From JBLMYQ01 sp050260055 (GTDB lineage: Bacteria; Bacillota; Clostridia; Acetivibrionales; UBA4821): DNA of 64,000 nt. The position numbers and the translations under genes were made by a program. Where the stretch lies: the NCBI GenBank assembly GCA_050260055.1, contig JBLNBO010000007.1, positions 1 through 64,000 on the forward strand. Reading direction: 5' to 3'. The notes beneath the pieces are model-generated. The model searched no databases, was not told the DNA's origin, and was given only the letters and a program-made list of their open reading frames with translations. Positions 33,004 through 41,867 of this stretch are shown here, piece after piece. Numbering within the stretch: the first letter of the stretch is position 1; the number at the start of each line of letters is the position of its first letter.

Positions 33004-34502
33004 GCGTAAATTATCTTACTCCGGAATTTGAGATAATCAGGAATTATGATAAATGTATTGAGTGCAAAGTGTGTGCTAGACAGTGCGCAAACGAGGTTCA
33101 TACTTACGATCAGGATTATGAGAAGATGGTTTCGGACGAATCTTTATGTGTAAATTGCCAGCGTTGTGTTACGCTGTGTCCAACTCATGCATTATGTATA
33201 AAAAAATATCCTCTGGAATTTAGGGAAAATGCAAATTGGACTGCATCAACAATTAGAGAAATATACAAGCAGGCTGAAACTGGAGGAATTCTTCTTACTG
33301 GTATGGGTAATGACCTGCCATATCCTATTTATTGGGATAAAATGCTTTTAAATGCAAGCCAGGTTACAAATCCTTCAATTGACCCTTTAAGAGAACCAAT
33401 GGAATTAAAGACTTTCTTAGGAAGGAAGCCTGATAAAATAAAGATTGAAAACGGAAAACTATCTGAGGCTTTACCGCCGCAGTTAGAATTAGAAATACCG
33501 ATTATGTTTTCTGCATTATCTTTTGGAGCAATCAGTTTGAATGCTGCCAAATCGCTTGCTATGGCGGCAAAGGATTTGGGAATTTACTGCAATACCGGAG
33601 AAGGCGGATTTCATAAAGATATCCGTGAATATGGGCCAAACACCATTGTACAGGTGGCATCAGGGAGGTTCGGAGTTGATATTGATTATTTAAATACAGG
33701 CGCGGCAATTGAAATAAAAATTGGTCAAGGAGCCAAGCCCGGTATCGGCGGACATTTGCCTGGAGAAAAAGTTGGAGAGGATGTATCCGAAACCAGAATG
33801 ATACCTCTGGGCTCAGATGCTATTTCTCCTGCACCGCACCATGATATATATTCTATAGAAGATTTGAGACAGTTGATATATTCATTGAAGGAAGCAACAG
33901 GATATAAAAAGCCGGTTAGCGTAAAGATTGCTGCTGTTCATAATGCCGCGGCAATATGCTCAGGTATAGCCCGCGCCGGAGCTGACATTATTGCAATAGA
34001 CGGCTATAGAGGAGGAACAGGAGCTACGCCAAAAAGAATAAGGGATAATGTAGGTATTCCGATTGAGTTTGCACTTGCTGCTGTTGATGAAAGGCTCAGG
34101 GCTGAGGGCATAAGAAACCAGGTATCAATTGTAGCAGGAGGAAGCATAAGGAATAGTGCAGATGTAATTAAAGCCATTGCTTTGGGTGCTGACGCAGTTA
34201 ATATAGCAAGTTCTGCTTTGATTGCAATGGGCTGTCACATGTGTCAAAGATGCTATACAGGCAAATGCAACTGGGGAATAGCTACGCAGAATCCGAATCT
34301 TACCAAGAGATTGAATCCCGATATTGCATCCAAAAGATTGGTTAACCTTATAAAAGCATGGTCACATGAAATAAAGGAAATGCTTGGCGGGATGGGAATT
34401 AATGCAATCGAAAGTTTGCGCGGCAATAAGCTTATGCTTAGAGGAATAGGCCTTACGGACAGGGAGCTGAAGATACTGGGGATATTGCCAGCCGGAGAAT
34501 AA
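33000..34502 (+). CDS. glutamate synthase, FMN-binding synthase subunit with ferredoxin domain, archaeal-type
   Basis: A 500-residue subunit. Residues ~18-65 hold two 4Fe-4S motifs (CIECKVCARQC and CVNCQRCVTLCP). The rest is the FMN TIM-barrel that makes glutamate from 2-oxoglutarate and ammonia: GEGGFHKDIREYG, GQGAKPGIGGHLPGEKV, IDGYRGGTGATPKRI. CHMCQRCYTGKC near residue 415 is the 3Fe-4S cluster site. Electrons probably come from the ferredoxin-like and flavoprotein subunits encoded next. It overlaps the glutaminase gene by four bases and is separated from the next gene by a 200-base palindromic region. Confidence 0.93.
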   Translation: MSVNYLTPEFEIIRNYDKCIECKVCARQCANEVHTYDQDYEKMVSDESLCVNCQRCVTLCPTHALCIKKYPLEFRENANWTASTIREIYKQAETGGILLTGMGNDLPYPIYWDKMLLNASQVTNPSIDPLREPMELKTFLGRKPDKIKIENGKLSEALPPQLELEIPIMFSALSFGAISLNAAKSLAMAAKDLGIYCNTGEGGFHKDIREYGPNTIVQVASGRFGVDIDYLNTGAAIEIKIGQGAKPGIGGHLPGEKVGEDVSETRMIPLGSDAISPAPHHDIYSIEDLRQLIYSLKEATGYKKPVSVKIAAVHNAAAICSGIARAGADIIAIDGYRGGTGATPKRIRDNVGIPIEFALAAVDERLRAEGIRNQVSIVAGGSIRNSADVIKAIALGADAVNIASSALIAMGCHMCQRCYTGKCNWGIATQNPNLTKRLNPDIASKRLVNLIKAWSHEIKEMLGGMGINAIESLRGNKLMLRGIGLTDRELKILGILPAGE

Positions 34503-34543
34503 GAGTTGGAAAGTTGATATTTGACAGTTAAGCATCTATGATT

Positions 34544-34673
34544 TAACCCTCATACTATCTTTCTCCCACAATTGGGAGAAACGAGCGGGCTTTATTATAA
34601 GGATTTTAGAATAAGACATCTAGTAATACTCTTCGTTCCTCTCGATGGCGGGAGGAAGAAAGATGGAGGGTTA
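34544..34673. repeat. imperfect inverted-repeat element in the glutamate synthase operon
   Basis: TAACCCTC(AT)ACTATCTTTC at the left (from 34544) matches the reverse complement of the right end (to 34673, GAAAGATGGAGGGTTA), with inner hairpins of TCTCCCA/TGGGAGA type. A degenerate TTGACAGTTAAG copy of the ACTGTCAACT family lies just before it (34521-34532). It resembles the CCCTCTC palindromes at 47773-47800, 50222-50245 and 51316-51432. Confidence 0.65.
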
Positions 34674-34706
34674 GAAAAATTGTATATTTAAAAAGGTGGA
34701 ATTAAA

Positions 34707-35165
34707 ATGAGTAAAGTTGATAATCTTAAAAGGGTTTATGCTATAGAAGAAAAATGTGCAGGGTGCGGATTATGCCAGGTTTATTGTGCAGCTGCACATT
34801 CAAAGTATAAAAACGATATTGTTAAGGCGTATAAATTTAGCGATAAAAAGCCAATAACCAGAGTTGTGTTTGAAGAAAGAAAACCCCTCACGTTTGCACT
34901 CCAATGCAGACACTGTGAAGAAGCACAATGTACCAAAGCCTGTATAACTGGAGCAATGCAAAAGGACCCTGAAACAGGTATTGTTACCAATGATATCTCA
35001 AGATGCATTGGATGTTGGTCATGCATAATGGCGTGCCCGTTTGGAAGCATTTCGAGGGATGAAAGTGAAAAAAAGATTGCCTCAAAATGTGATTTGTGTA
35101 TAAATACAGGTGAAATGCCGGAATGTGTTAAGAATTGCCCTAATGAAGCACTAAAATATGAGTAA
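34707..35165 (+). CDS. 4Fe-4S ferredoxin-type subunit, glutamate synthase-associated
   Basis: A 152-residue electron-transfer protein with four Cys motifs: CAGCGLCQVYC (N-terminal), CRHCEEAQCTKAC (~70), CIGCWSCIMACPFG (~110) and CDLCINTGEMPECVKNCP (~130). This HycB/DmsB-like arrangement can hold up to four 4Fe-4S clusters. AAAAGGTGGAATTAAA precedes ATG 34707. It lies between the synthase and flavoprotein genes and probably links NAD(P)H oxidation to the FMN centre, or passes ferredoxin electrons (inference). Confidence 0.9.
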   Translation: MSKVDNLKRVYAIEEKCAGCGLCQVYCAAAHSKYKNDIVKAYKFSDKKPITRVVFEERKPLTFALQCRHCEEAQCTKACITGAMQKDPETGIVTNDISRCIGCWSCIMACPFGSISRDESEKKIASKCDLCINTGEMPECVKNCPNEALKYE

Positions 35166-35186
35166 ATTTATTACTGGAGGTAATAT

Positions 35187-36458
35187 ATGCAGTATGTTAT
35201 AATCGGAAACTCAGCTGCTGCAATCGGGTGCGTTGAAGGAATCAGAAAGAACGATAATGAAAACAAGATTATTATTATTTCAAACGAGAATTATCATACT
35301 TATTCCCGTCCTTTGATATCTTATTACCTTGAAGGCAAAGTAGATGAAAGTCAAATGAGATATAGGGAGTATGATTTCTATACAAAGAACAATGTTGAGT
35401 CTCGCCTTGGTACAAGGGCAGTATGGGTTGATACAAATACGCATGAGGTAGTTCTAGAAAATAATGAAAGAATACATTTTGATAAATTGCTGATTGCAAC
35501 AGGTGGAAAACCTTTTGTTCCTCATATGGAAGGCCTGGGAAAGGCGGGAATTTATACATTCCTTGACCTTGACAGCGCAAAAGCTTTAAAAAATGCATGC
35601 TATCCGGGGGCAAAAGCAGTTGTCGTCGGTGCGGGGCTAATCGGATTAAAAGTTGCCGAAGCCCTTGTAAAATTGAATGTAGAGGTTACGGTTATAGAAT
35701 TGGCTAACAGGGTACTAAGCTCTATACTTGATGAAAAAGCTGCAGGAATTGTACAAAAACATTTAGAAAGCCATGGAATAAAGTTTTTCTTAAATAACAG
35801 CGTAAAATATTTAAATGGCGATTGGTCTGTTAATTCGGTAACCTTAAATGATGATTACTGGATGGAATGTAATTTTGTTGTAGTAGCAATAGGTGTGGTT
35901 CCTAATGTTGATATTTTAAATGATACTGGTTTGCAATTGAACAGAGGCCTTGTGGTTGATAGCTTTATGAAAACAAATATTGATGATATTTATTCTGCAG
36001 GTGATGTTTGCGAAACTCTTGATATATTAAGTGGGAATAAAAGGCTTATTCCAATTCTTCCGGGAGCATATAAACAAGGCGAAACGGCTGGAGTTAATAT
36101 GTCTGGAGGCAATGTAGAATATGAAGGCAGTATGGCTATGAATTCAATAGGGCTTTTTAGGCTTCCTATGATAACCGCCGGAATTGTAAGGCCTGAAGGA
36201 GAAGAATTTGAGATATTGGAAGAAGTTGATGTTGAGAAATCATCTATGAGGAGAATAGTGCTAAAAGATAACCGGATTGTCGGATATATCTTGCTCAACA
36301 ATATTGATAGGGCAGGAATCCTTACAAATCTTATAAAAGAAAGAATTGATGTTTCTGAATTTAAAAATAAGTTGCTTCTAAGTGATTTTGGGTATGCGGA
36401 TTTGCCCAAAAATTACAGAAAAGAGAAAATGCTTGGCAGTAAGGTGGTGAATTCATGA
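35187..36458 (+). CDS. FAD/NAD(P)-dependent oxidoreductase, glutamate synthase-associated
   Basis: A 423-residue pyridine nucleotide-disulfide reductase-family flavoprotein like nitrite reductase or rubredoxin reductase subunits. FAD motif YVIIGNSAAAIGCVEGI at the N-terminus, NAD motif VVVGAGLIGLKVAEAL (~147-163), second FAD motif DIYSAGDVCET (~267-277). No redox-active CxxxxC pair is seen, so electrons must leave through the partner iron-sulfur protein. TTACTGGAGGTAATAT precedes ATG 35187. It overlaps the last operon gene by four bases. Confidence 0.92.
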   Translation: MQYVIIGNSAAAIGCVEGIRKNDNENKIIIISNENYHTYSRPLISYYLEGKVDESQMRYREYDFYTKNNVESRLGTRAVWVDTNTHEVVLENNERIHFDKLLIATGGKPFVPHMEGLGKAGIYTFLDLDSAKALKNACYPGAKAVVVGAGLIGLKVAEALVKLNVEVTVIELANRVLSSILDEKAAGIVQKHLESHGIKFFLNNSVKYLNGDWSVNSVTLNDDYWMECNFVVVAIGVVPNVDILNDTGLQLNRGLVVDSFMKTNIDDIYSAGDVCETLDILSGNKRLIPILPGAYKQGETAGVNMSGGNVEYEGSMAMNSIGLFRLPMITAGIVRPEGEEFEILEEVDVEKSSMRRIVLKDNRIVGYILLNNIDRAGILTNLIKERIDVSEFKNKLLLSDFGYADLPKNYRKEKMLGSKVVNS

Positions 36459-37192
36459 AAATGATTGATGCTGAAGGTATTCATTATTCGCAATTAAATA
36501 CAATGATTAAAGAGGCATTGACTGCTGGTGCTAAAGATATACACTTAAAAAATGTTGAAGGGCAAAGGTATATCGGTGATGGATTGACAGGAAGCCAGAG
36601 AATTGTTATAGAGGGAACTCCGGGCAACGATATGGCAGCTTATATGAATGGTATAGAGATTATTGTTAAAGGAAATGCCCAGGATGCTGCTGCGAATACA
36701 ATGAATGAAGGACTTATAGTCATACATGGCAATGCCGGAGATACATTAGGGTATGCAATACGAGGAGGAGAAGTATTCGTAAAAGGAAATGTAGGTTATA
36801 GAGTTGGTATTCATATGAAAGAATATAAAGAAAAAATTCCTGTTCTAATCATTGGTGGAAAAGCTGGAGATTTTCTAGGCGAGTATATGGCCGGGGGTAG
36901 GATAATACTTTTGGGCTTGAATTTAAGCGATTCAGAGGAAGCTCTTGGGAATTTCTGTGGAACAGGTATGCATGGAGGAGAAATATTTATTAGAGGCGGC
37001 ATGGATTCATCAAAGCTGGGAAAAGAAGTAAGATTATCGGAAACGGACGAGGATGATTTGAATTTCTTGAGCAGCTATGTTGAGAGGTTTGCGGAATATT
37101 TCGGCTTTAGTTATGACTATATTATGAAAAAAGGATTTGTTAAACTAACTCCGTATGATAAAAGGCCATATGGAAATCTATACGCATACTAA
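36455..37192 (+). CDS. glutamate synthase, C-terminal (GXGXG beta-helix) subunit
   Basis: A 245-residue stand-alone version of the C-terminal GltB domain, a right-handed beta-helix of GxxGxxxG repeats seen from ~65 to ~190 (GNAQDAAANTMNEG, GNAGDTLGYAIRGG, GNVGYRVGIHM, GGKAGDFLGEYMAGG). It has a structural role, holding the glutaminase and synthase domains together and shaping the ammonia tunnel. ATG 36455 overlaps the previous stop. It is the last gene of the operon, before a terminator. Confidence 0.92.
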   Translation: MKMIDAEGIHYSQLNTMIKEALTAGAKDIHLKNVEGQRYIGDGLTGSQRIVIEGTPGNDMAAYMNGIEIIVKGNAQDAAANTMNEGLIVIHGNAGDTLGYAIRGGEVFVKGNVGYRVGIHMKEYKEKIPVLIIGGKAGDFLGEYMAGGRIILLGLNLSDSEEALGNFCGTGMHGGEIFIRGGMDSSKLGKEVRLSETDEDDLNFLSSYVERFAEYFGFSYDYIMKKGFVKLTPYDKRPYGNLYAY

Positions 37193-37202
37193 TGCAGCTT
37201 AT

Positions 37203-37234
37203 AAAAAAACAACTGTTTCTCAGTTGTTTTTTAT
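37203..37234 (+). terminator. terminator of the glutamate synthase operon
   Basis: AAAAAACAACTG / CAGTTGTTTTTT around TTTCT. Confidence 0.85.
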
Positions 37235-37263
37235 AAGAATAATGAAACAATTTAAAACATAAA

Positions 37264-37301
37264 AAAAGAGAATGGCACTGTATTAAGAGCCATTCTCTTT
37301 T
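37264..37301 (-). terminator. terminator after the gene at 37311-37871
   Basis: AAAAGAGAATGGC / GCCATTCTCTTTT (37264-37276 with 37289-37301), giving a U-rich end on the minus strand. Confidence 0.75.
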
Positions 37302-37310
37302 AAAGGGGGG

Positions 37311-37871
37311 TTAACCTAGGGTCGCTTCATATATAAAGGTTGTCTGATCACCTTCAACTATAGATTTTACTTTCTTTAACTGGGATAACTTAGCTCCAAT
37401 TAGTTCGGTTGCTCTCTTGAAGTACCCAACAACTGTGTACTCAAAGTAAATGTGCGGTACAGGAATTTCTACTCCCTTAAGAGTACATTTGTTTCCTTCT
37501 ATTGTAGCTTCGAACTTACCGCAGTCAACATAATAGGCTTTGAATACTAATGGGAGTTTGGAAGTTATAAACTCGTTTATATTACCTGATGAAAGATAAG
37601 GTTTATATGGTCCTTCAGTTAATGAAAACTGTGCTGAAGCTTCTCCCATTTCCCAAAATGCTTTTTCGTTTCCGTTGTGAAATGTTTTAAGGAATTCGTC
37701 CTGCAACTTTAAGAAGTCGCTCAAAGGTATTAAAGTTGTTGTTAAAATACTGTTGCTGAAGAATGGGATCTTCTTTGATACATCTTCAATGAATTTGTCC
37801 CAAGCGTCCTGACCAAATTTTTTAATTGTTTCATCTCTTCTTGAAATAAATGCAGTACCTTTTACTTGCAT
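37311..37871 (-). CDS. hypothetical protein, possible TIGR02265/V4R-like fold
   Basis: A 186-residue soluble protein beginning MQVKGTAFISRRDETIKKFG. The layout, a short N-terminal KGT strand, GxDAWDKFIE helix, a leucine-rich middle with FLKLQDEFLKTF, then a beta-rich C-terminal half (CGKFEATIEGNKCTLKG), recalls small sensor-like proteins of the heme-NO/V4R type, but this is a weak resemblance and no ligand residue is identifiable. AGGAGGATTTCATT precedes ATG 37871. The gene stands alone with its own terminator. Confidence 0.6.
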   Translation of the reverse strand: MQVKGTAFISRRDETIKKFGQDAWDKFIEDVSKKIPFFSNSILTTTLIPLSDFLKLQDEFLKTFHNGNEKAFWEMGEASAQFSLTEGPYKPYLSSGNINEFITSKLPLVFKAYYVDCGKFEATIEGNKCTLKGVEIPVPHIYFEYTVVGYFKRATELIGAKLSQLKKVKSIVEGDQTTFIYEATLG

Positions 37872-38209
37872 AATGAAATCCTCCTTATTTTTATTATTAG
37901 TTATTTCTATTAATGATTACCTTAATATAATTTCGTATATGAAGGTAATTTATTCTTGCTGGGATAAAAGAATATACAAATCGTATGAGAAGAAAAAATG
38001 AAAACATTAATAATACTGGAAAAAGAATACAAGAATATTTTAGAACATAAAAATGGTTAATTTTACTATACAATTTAATAATAATGCATCTTATATGTGT
38101 TTGTCAATTATTTATTGAAAATAAAGTCGAAATTTGTTACATGCTTATAATTTAGATTTATTGCATATTGCAAATGAAAAAAAAATATAATATACTTTGA
38201 ATAACAAAT
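37872..38209. other. divergent AT-rich region before fapR
   Basis: No gene is seen. It must hold the promoters of the minus-strand gene starting at 37871 and of the fatty acid operon. A TATAAT (38187-38192) lies about 18 bases before the FapR box. Confidence 0.5.
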
Positions 38210-38226
38210 TTAGTACCTGATAATAA
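38210..38226 (+). promoter_or_regulatory. FapR operator of the fatty acid operon
   Basis: TTAGTACCTGATAATAA matches the FapR consensus TTAGTACCTGRTACTAA in 16 of 17 positions or nearly so (one change in the right half). It lies just downstream of the -10 box and 11 bases before the fapR start, where repressor binding would block transcription. Malonyl-CoA or malonyl-ACP would relieve it (family knowledge). Confidence 0.85.
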
Positions 38227-38237
38227 GAGGTGTTATT

Positions 38238-38804
38238 ATGTCGAAGGCATCTCTTTCCAAAATGGAAAGACACCAAAAACTAATTGAAAAGACAAAAGAA
38301 GACCCATTCTTAAAAGATGAGGAGTTAGCTGAACTTTTCGTTGTAAGTGTTCAAACTATCAGACTTGACAGGATGGAGTTGGGAATCCCTGAACTTAGGG
38401 AGAGGTTAAAAGAAGTTGCAATAGCAAATCAGAAAAAAATAAGATCCCTGGATAGCCAGGATATTATAGGTGAAATAGTTGACCTTGAACTTGGCCAAAA
38501 AGGGATAGCAATTCTTGAAGCTACTGCAGGAATGGTTTTTGAAAGAAATAAAATAGTTCGGGGACACTACATATATTCACTTGCTGAAACTCTTGCAATT
38601 TCAGTGATTGATGCACAAGTAGCTCTTATTGGAGTTGCTAATATAAAATATAAAAAACCTGTATATCAGGGAGATTTACTTGTTGCTAAAGCAGAGGTAA
38701 AAAGGAAGAAGGTAAATAGCTTTATTGTTTGGGTTGTAATAAGCAATAAAAATATTGAAGTTTTTAGAGGGAAATTCTTATTAAAGGCAGTTACCGAAAT
38801 TTAA
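38238..38804 (+). CDS. fapR: fatty acid and phospholipid regulator FapR
   Basis: A 188-residue repressor. An N-terminal helix-turn-helix (~15-60, DEELAELFVVSVQTIRLDRMELGIPELRER in part) is joined by a linker helix to a hot-dog fold that binds malonyl-CoA (~90-188, VFERNKIVRGHYIYSLAETLA). AGAGGTGTTATT precedes ATG 38238. It heads the operon that it controls, with its own box directly upstream. Confidence 0.95.
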   Translation: MSKASLSKMERHQKLIEKTKEDPFLKDEELAELFVVSVQTIRLDRMELGIPELRERLKEVAIANQKKIRSLDSQDIIGEIVDLELGQKGIAILEATAGMVFERNKIVRGHYIYSLAETLAISVIDAQVALIGVANIKYKKPVYQGDLLVAKAEVKRKKVNSFIVWVVISNKNIEVFRGKFLLKAVTEI

Positions 38805-38822
38805 CTTTCATGAGGTGGAGAA

Positions 38823-39836
38823 ATGAAAATAGTTGTAGATGTAATGGGTGGGGATAATGCTCCAGAAGAGCTAATAAAAGGCTGTATTTCAGCTTTGGAT
38901 ATTATCGAATCGGAAATGGTGTTAGTTGGAAAAAGTAAGATTATAGAGGAATATTTAAATAAATTTGGATGTAAAAACCCCCGAATTACTATACATGATG
39001 CACAAGAGGTTGTTGAAAATGAAGATGTGCCTACAAAAGCTATCAAGGCAAAAAAAGATTCGTCTATGGTGGTGGGCTTAAATCTTTTGAAGGAAGGGAA
39101 TGGAGATGCTTTTCTCTCAGCCGGTAATACTGGAGCACTAATGACTGGAGCTCTCTTAATAGTTGGAAGGATGAAAGGGGTAGATAGGCCTGCACTTGCT
39201 CCCATTATCCCTACATATGCCGGAAAGGTTCTTGTTGTAGATGGAGGATCAAATTCAAACTGTAAACCGGAAAATTTGTTACAGTTTGCGATAATGGGTG
39301 ATATATATATGAAAACAACCTTTGGGTTGGAGAATCCAAGGATTGGGCTTGTAAATATTGGGACAGAAGAAATAAAGGGTAATGACCTTGCAAAAAGCAC
39401 ATACGGCCTTTTAAAAAATTCAGGGTTAAATTTTATTGGAAATATCGAAGGAAGAGATATCCCGATGGGAATGGTTGATATAGCTGTATGTGACGGGTTT
39501 GTGGGGAATGTTATTCTAAAGGTAGTTGAAGGAATGGGCAAGGTGTTTGGCACTATGATAAAAGAAGAAGTCGGACATAGTTTAATATCAAAAATCGGCG
39601 GATTGTTTTTGCTTTCTTCATTTAAAAATTTAAAAAAGAGAATGGATTATACTGAGTATGGCGGAGCATTATATTTAGGATTGGAAAAGCCAGTTATAAA
39701 ATGCCATGGTACATCTAAAGCAGCAGCGATTAAATATTCTATTTTGCAAGCAGAAAATTTCATAAAAAATAATACAGTTGAAAAGATTCGCCAGAATCTG
39801 ACTTTTAAGGAGGAAAAGATTATTGAGCCAAGTTGA
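38823..39836 (+). CDS. plsX: phosphate acyltransferase PlsX
   Basis: A 337-residue enzyme that makes acyl-phosphate from acyl-ACP for PlsY-dependent phospholipid synthesis. MKIVVDVMGGDNAPEELIKG at the N-terminus, LSAGNTGALMTGALL and DGGSNSNCKPENLLQFA are typical. TGAGGTGGAGAA precedes ATG 38823. Its stop overlaps the fabH start by 14 bases, an intergenic coupling common in this operon type. Confidence 0.96.
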   Translation: MKIVVDVMGGDNAPEELIKGCISALDIIESEMVLVGKSKIIEEYLNKFGCKNPRITIHDAQEVVENEDVPTKAIKAKKDSSMVVGLNLLKEGNGDAFLSAGNTGALMTGALLIVGRMKGVDRPALAPIIPTYAGKVLVVDGGSNSNCKPENLLQFAIMGDIYMKTTFGLENPRIGLVNIGTEEIKGNDLAKSTYGLLKNSGLNFIGNIEGRDIPMGMVDIAVCDGFVGNVILKVVEGMGKVFGTMIKEEVGHSLISKIGGLFLLSSFKNLKKRMDYTEYGGALYLGLEKPVIKCHGTSKAAAIKYSILQAENFIKNNTVEKIRQNLTFKEEKIIEPS

Positions 39837-40830
39837 AAGACATGTTGGCATCATAGGTTTAGGAAGCTTTGTTCCTGATAAGGTTTTGAATAATTTTGAC
39901 CTGGAAAAGATGGTTGATACATCTGATGAGTGGATTAGAACCAGAACAGGAATTAGTGAGAGAAGAATTTCAGATGAAGAATTTACAACAACTGATTTAG
40001 CATATAATGCTGCAAAGAAATCGCTGGAAAGTGCGAAAATGAGTGCTGAAGAAATTGATTTAATAATAGCAGCGACAATTACTTCGGATATGTATACACC
40101 TTCAACAGCTTGTGCAGTTCAAGCAAAGCTCGGTGCTGTAAAGGCAGCAGCTTTTGATATAAATTCTGCATGTACAGGGTTTATTTATGGCATTAATATT
40201 GCCAGCCAGTTTATTTTAACAGGATACTATAAGAATGTACTTGTAATAGGTGCTGACAAGATGTCTGCAATAGTAGACTGGACTGATAGGAATACATGTG
40301 TTCTTTTTGGTGATGGTGCAGGTGCGGCAGTACTTTCACTGGTAGATGGAAAAGAAGGAATACTTGCTATAAATATAGGGTCTGATGGCTTGACTGGAAA
40401 TTGCCTAACCGTACCTTCCTGTAATATTACACAAAAAGAAAAAGAAAAAAGGATATCGGGAAACTATAGAACAGTTTGGATGGATGGAGGGGAAGTCTTT
40501 AAGTTCGCAGTAAGGATTCTTGTTTCTGAGACTCTCGAAATATTAGATAAGGCAAAAATTAATCTTTCAGATGTGAAGTTGATTATTCCTCACCAAGCGA
40601 ATATCAGAATAATTGACGGAGCATCAAAAAGACTTGAGATAGATAACGAAAAAATATTCACAAATATTCATAAGTACGGAAATATGTCTGCAGCTTCAAT
40701 CCCTGTGGCACTAAATGAAGCAGTTAATGAAGGGAAAATAAATAAAGGGGATGTTGTTGTACTGGTTGGTTTCGGAGGAGGATTAACCTGGGGATCTGCT
40801 TTAATCAAGTGGAATAAGGAGAATAATTGA
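39823..40830 (+). CDS. fabH: beta-ketoacyl-ACP synthase III
   Basis: A 335-residue initiating condensing enzyme (acetyl-CoA plus malonyl-ACP). The triad is visible: Cys117 in DINSACTGF, His in IIPHQANIRI and Asn in HKYGNMSAAS. The start is TTG 39823, six bases after AAGGAGGAAAAGATTA-like sequence, inside the end of plsX. The branched or straight primer preference cannot be read from the sequence. Confidence 0.96.
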   Translation: MSQVERHVGIIGLGSFVPDKVLNNFDLEKMVDTSDEWIRTRTGISERRISDEEFTTTDLAYNAAKKSLESAKMSAEEIDLIIAATITSDMYTPSTACAVQAKLGAVKAAAFDINSACTGFIYGINIASQFILTGYYKNVLVIGADKMSAIVDWTDRNTCVLFGDGAGAAVLSLVDGKEGILAINIGSDGLTGNCLTVPSCNITQKEKEKRISGNYRTVWMDGGEVFKFAVRILVSETLEILDKAKINLSDVKLIIPHQANIRIIDGASKRLEIDNEKIFTNIHKYGNMSAASIPVALNEAVNEGKINKGDVVVLVGFGGGLTWGSALIKWNKENN

Positions 40831-41766
40831 ATGACGAAAATTGCATTTATATTTTCCGGCCAAGGGGCTCAATATATAGGAATGGGGAAAGAAATTTGTG
40901 AAAATTACTTGTCTTCAGAGCTGATTTTTAAAGAAGCAAATGAAGCTTTGAATTTTGATCTTAAAGAGATGATTTTTAATGGAAATGAAGATACTCTTAG
41001 AATAACCGAGAATACTCAACCAGCTATATTAACTACAAGTATAGCCTGTATGCAGCCATTACTCGAAGAAGGAATTGAGCCAGCTGTTGTTGCCGGATTG
41101 AGTCTTGGAGAATATTCAGCGCATGTGGCAGCTGGAACCTTTAAATTTAAAGATGCAGTTAAGCTTGTAAGAAAAAGGGGAAAATATATGCAGGAAGCTG
41201 TTCCTTTAGGTGTAGGAACAATGGCTGCGATAATAGGGTTGGAGAGAAAAGACGTTTTAGACTGCTGTAAACAGGCATCTGATTCAGGATATGTGGATGC
41301 GGCAAATTATAACTGCCCTGGGCAGATAGTTATTGCAGGGCATATAAAGGCTGTCGAGAAAGCTGTTGAAATAGCAAAAGAAATGGGCGCAAAGCGTTCC
41401 ATGATACTTCCGGTGAGCGCACCGTTTCACTGTAGTCTATTAATAAATGCTGGAAAGAATCTTGAAAAAGAGGTTAGTGATATTCAGATTGATGAATTTA
41501 AAATTCTTGTGATTTCTAATGTCACAGCTGATTATATTGAGAGCAAAGAAAAAGTAAAAGGGTTGCTTGTACGTCAGGTGACAAGCCCGATATTTTGGGA
41601 GGATTCAATTAATAGAATGATAAACGATGGTATTGATACTTTCATTGAAATAGGGCCTGGAAAGGTATTAAGCGGTTTTGTTAGAAAAATTAATAAGGAT
41701 GTTAAAGTTTTAAATGTTGAAGATATGGAATCACTTGAAAAGACGATGTCTTTAATTAAAAATTGA
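40831..41766 (+). CDS. fabD: malonyl-CoA:ACP transacylase
   Basis: A 311-residue enzyme that loads malonate onto ACP. IAFIFSGQGAQYIGMGKE at the N-terminus, the nucleophile Ser91 in GLSLGEYSAH and the His in SAPFHCSLL are clear. It follows fabH with no gap. A 101-base AT-rich stretch separates it from fabG; no promoter is evident there. Confidence 0.96.
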   Translation: MTKIAFIFSGQGAQYIGMGKEICENYLSSELIFKEANEALNFDLKEMIFNGNEDTLRITENTQPAILTTSIACMQPLLEEGIEPAVVAGLSLGEYSAHVAAGTFKFKDAVKLVRKRGKYMQEAVPLGVGTMAAIIGLERKDVLDCCKQASDSGYVDAANYNCPGQIVIAGHIKAVEKAVEIAKEMGAKRSMILPVSAPFHCSLLINAGKNLEKEVSDIQIDEFKILVISNVTADYIESKEKVKGLLVRQVTSPIFWEDSINRMINDGIDTFIEIGPGKVLSGFVRKINKDVKVLNVEDMESLEKTMSLIKN

Positions 41767-41867
41767 AAATGTACAATTTAAACTTAAAAACTTTAAATGA
41801 TTTATCAGATTTAAGATTTTATCATTATCAATTGTAAATTATAAATTCTCATGTAGGAGGTGATTTT

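Noticed and set aside
38801..39553. Minus-strand frame of 250 codons over plsX
   Set aside because: Antisense to a well-conserved gene, with no ribosome site and Ser/Ile/Phe-rich translation typical of shadow frames.
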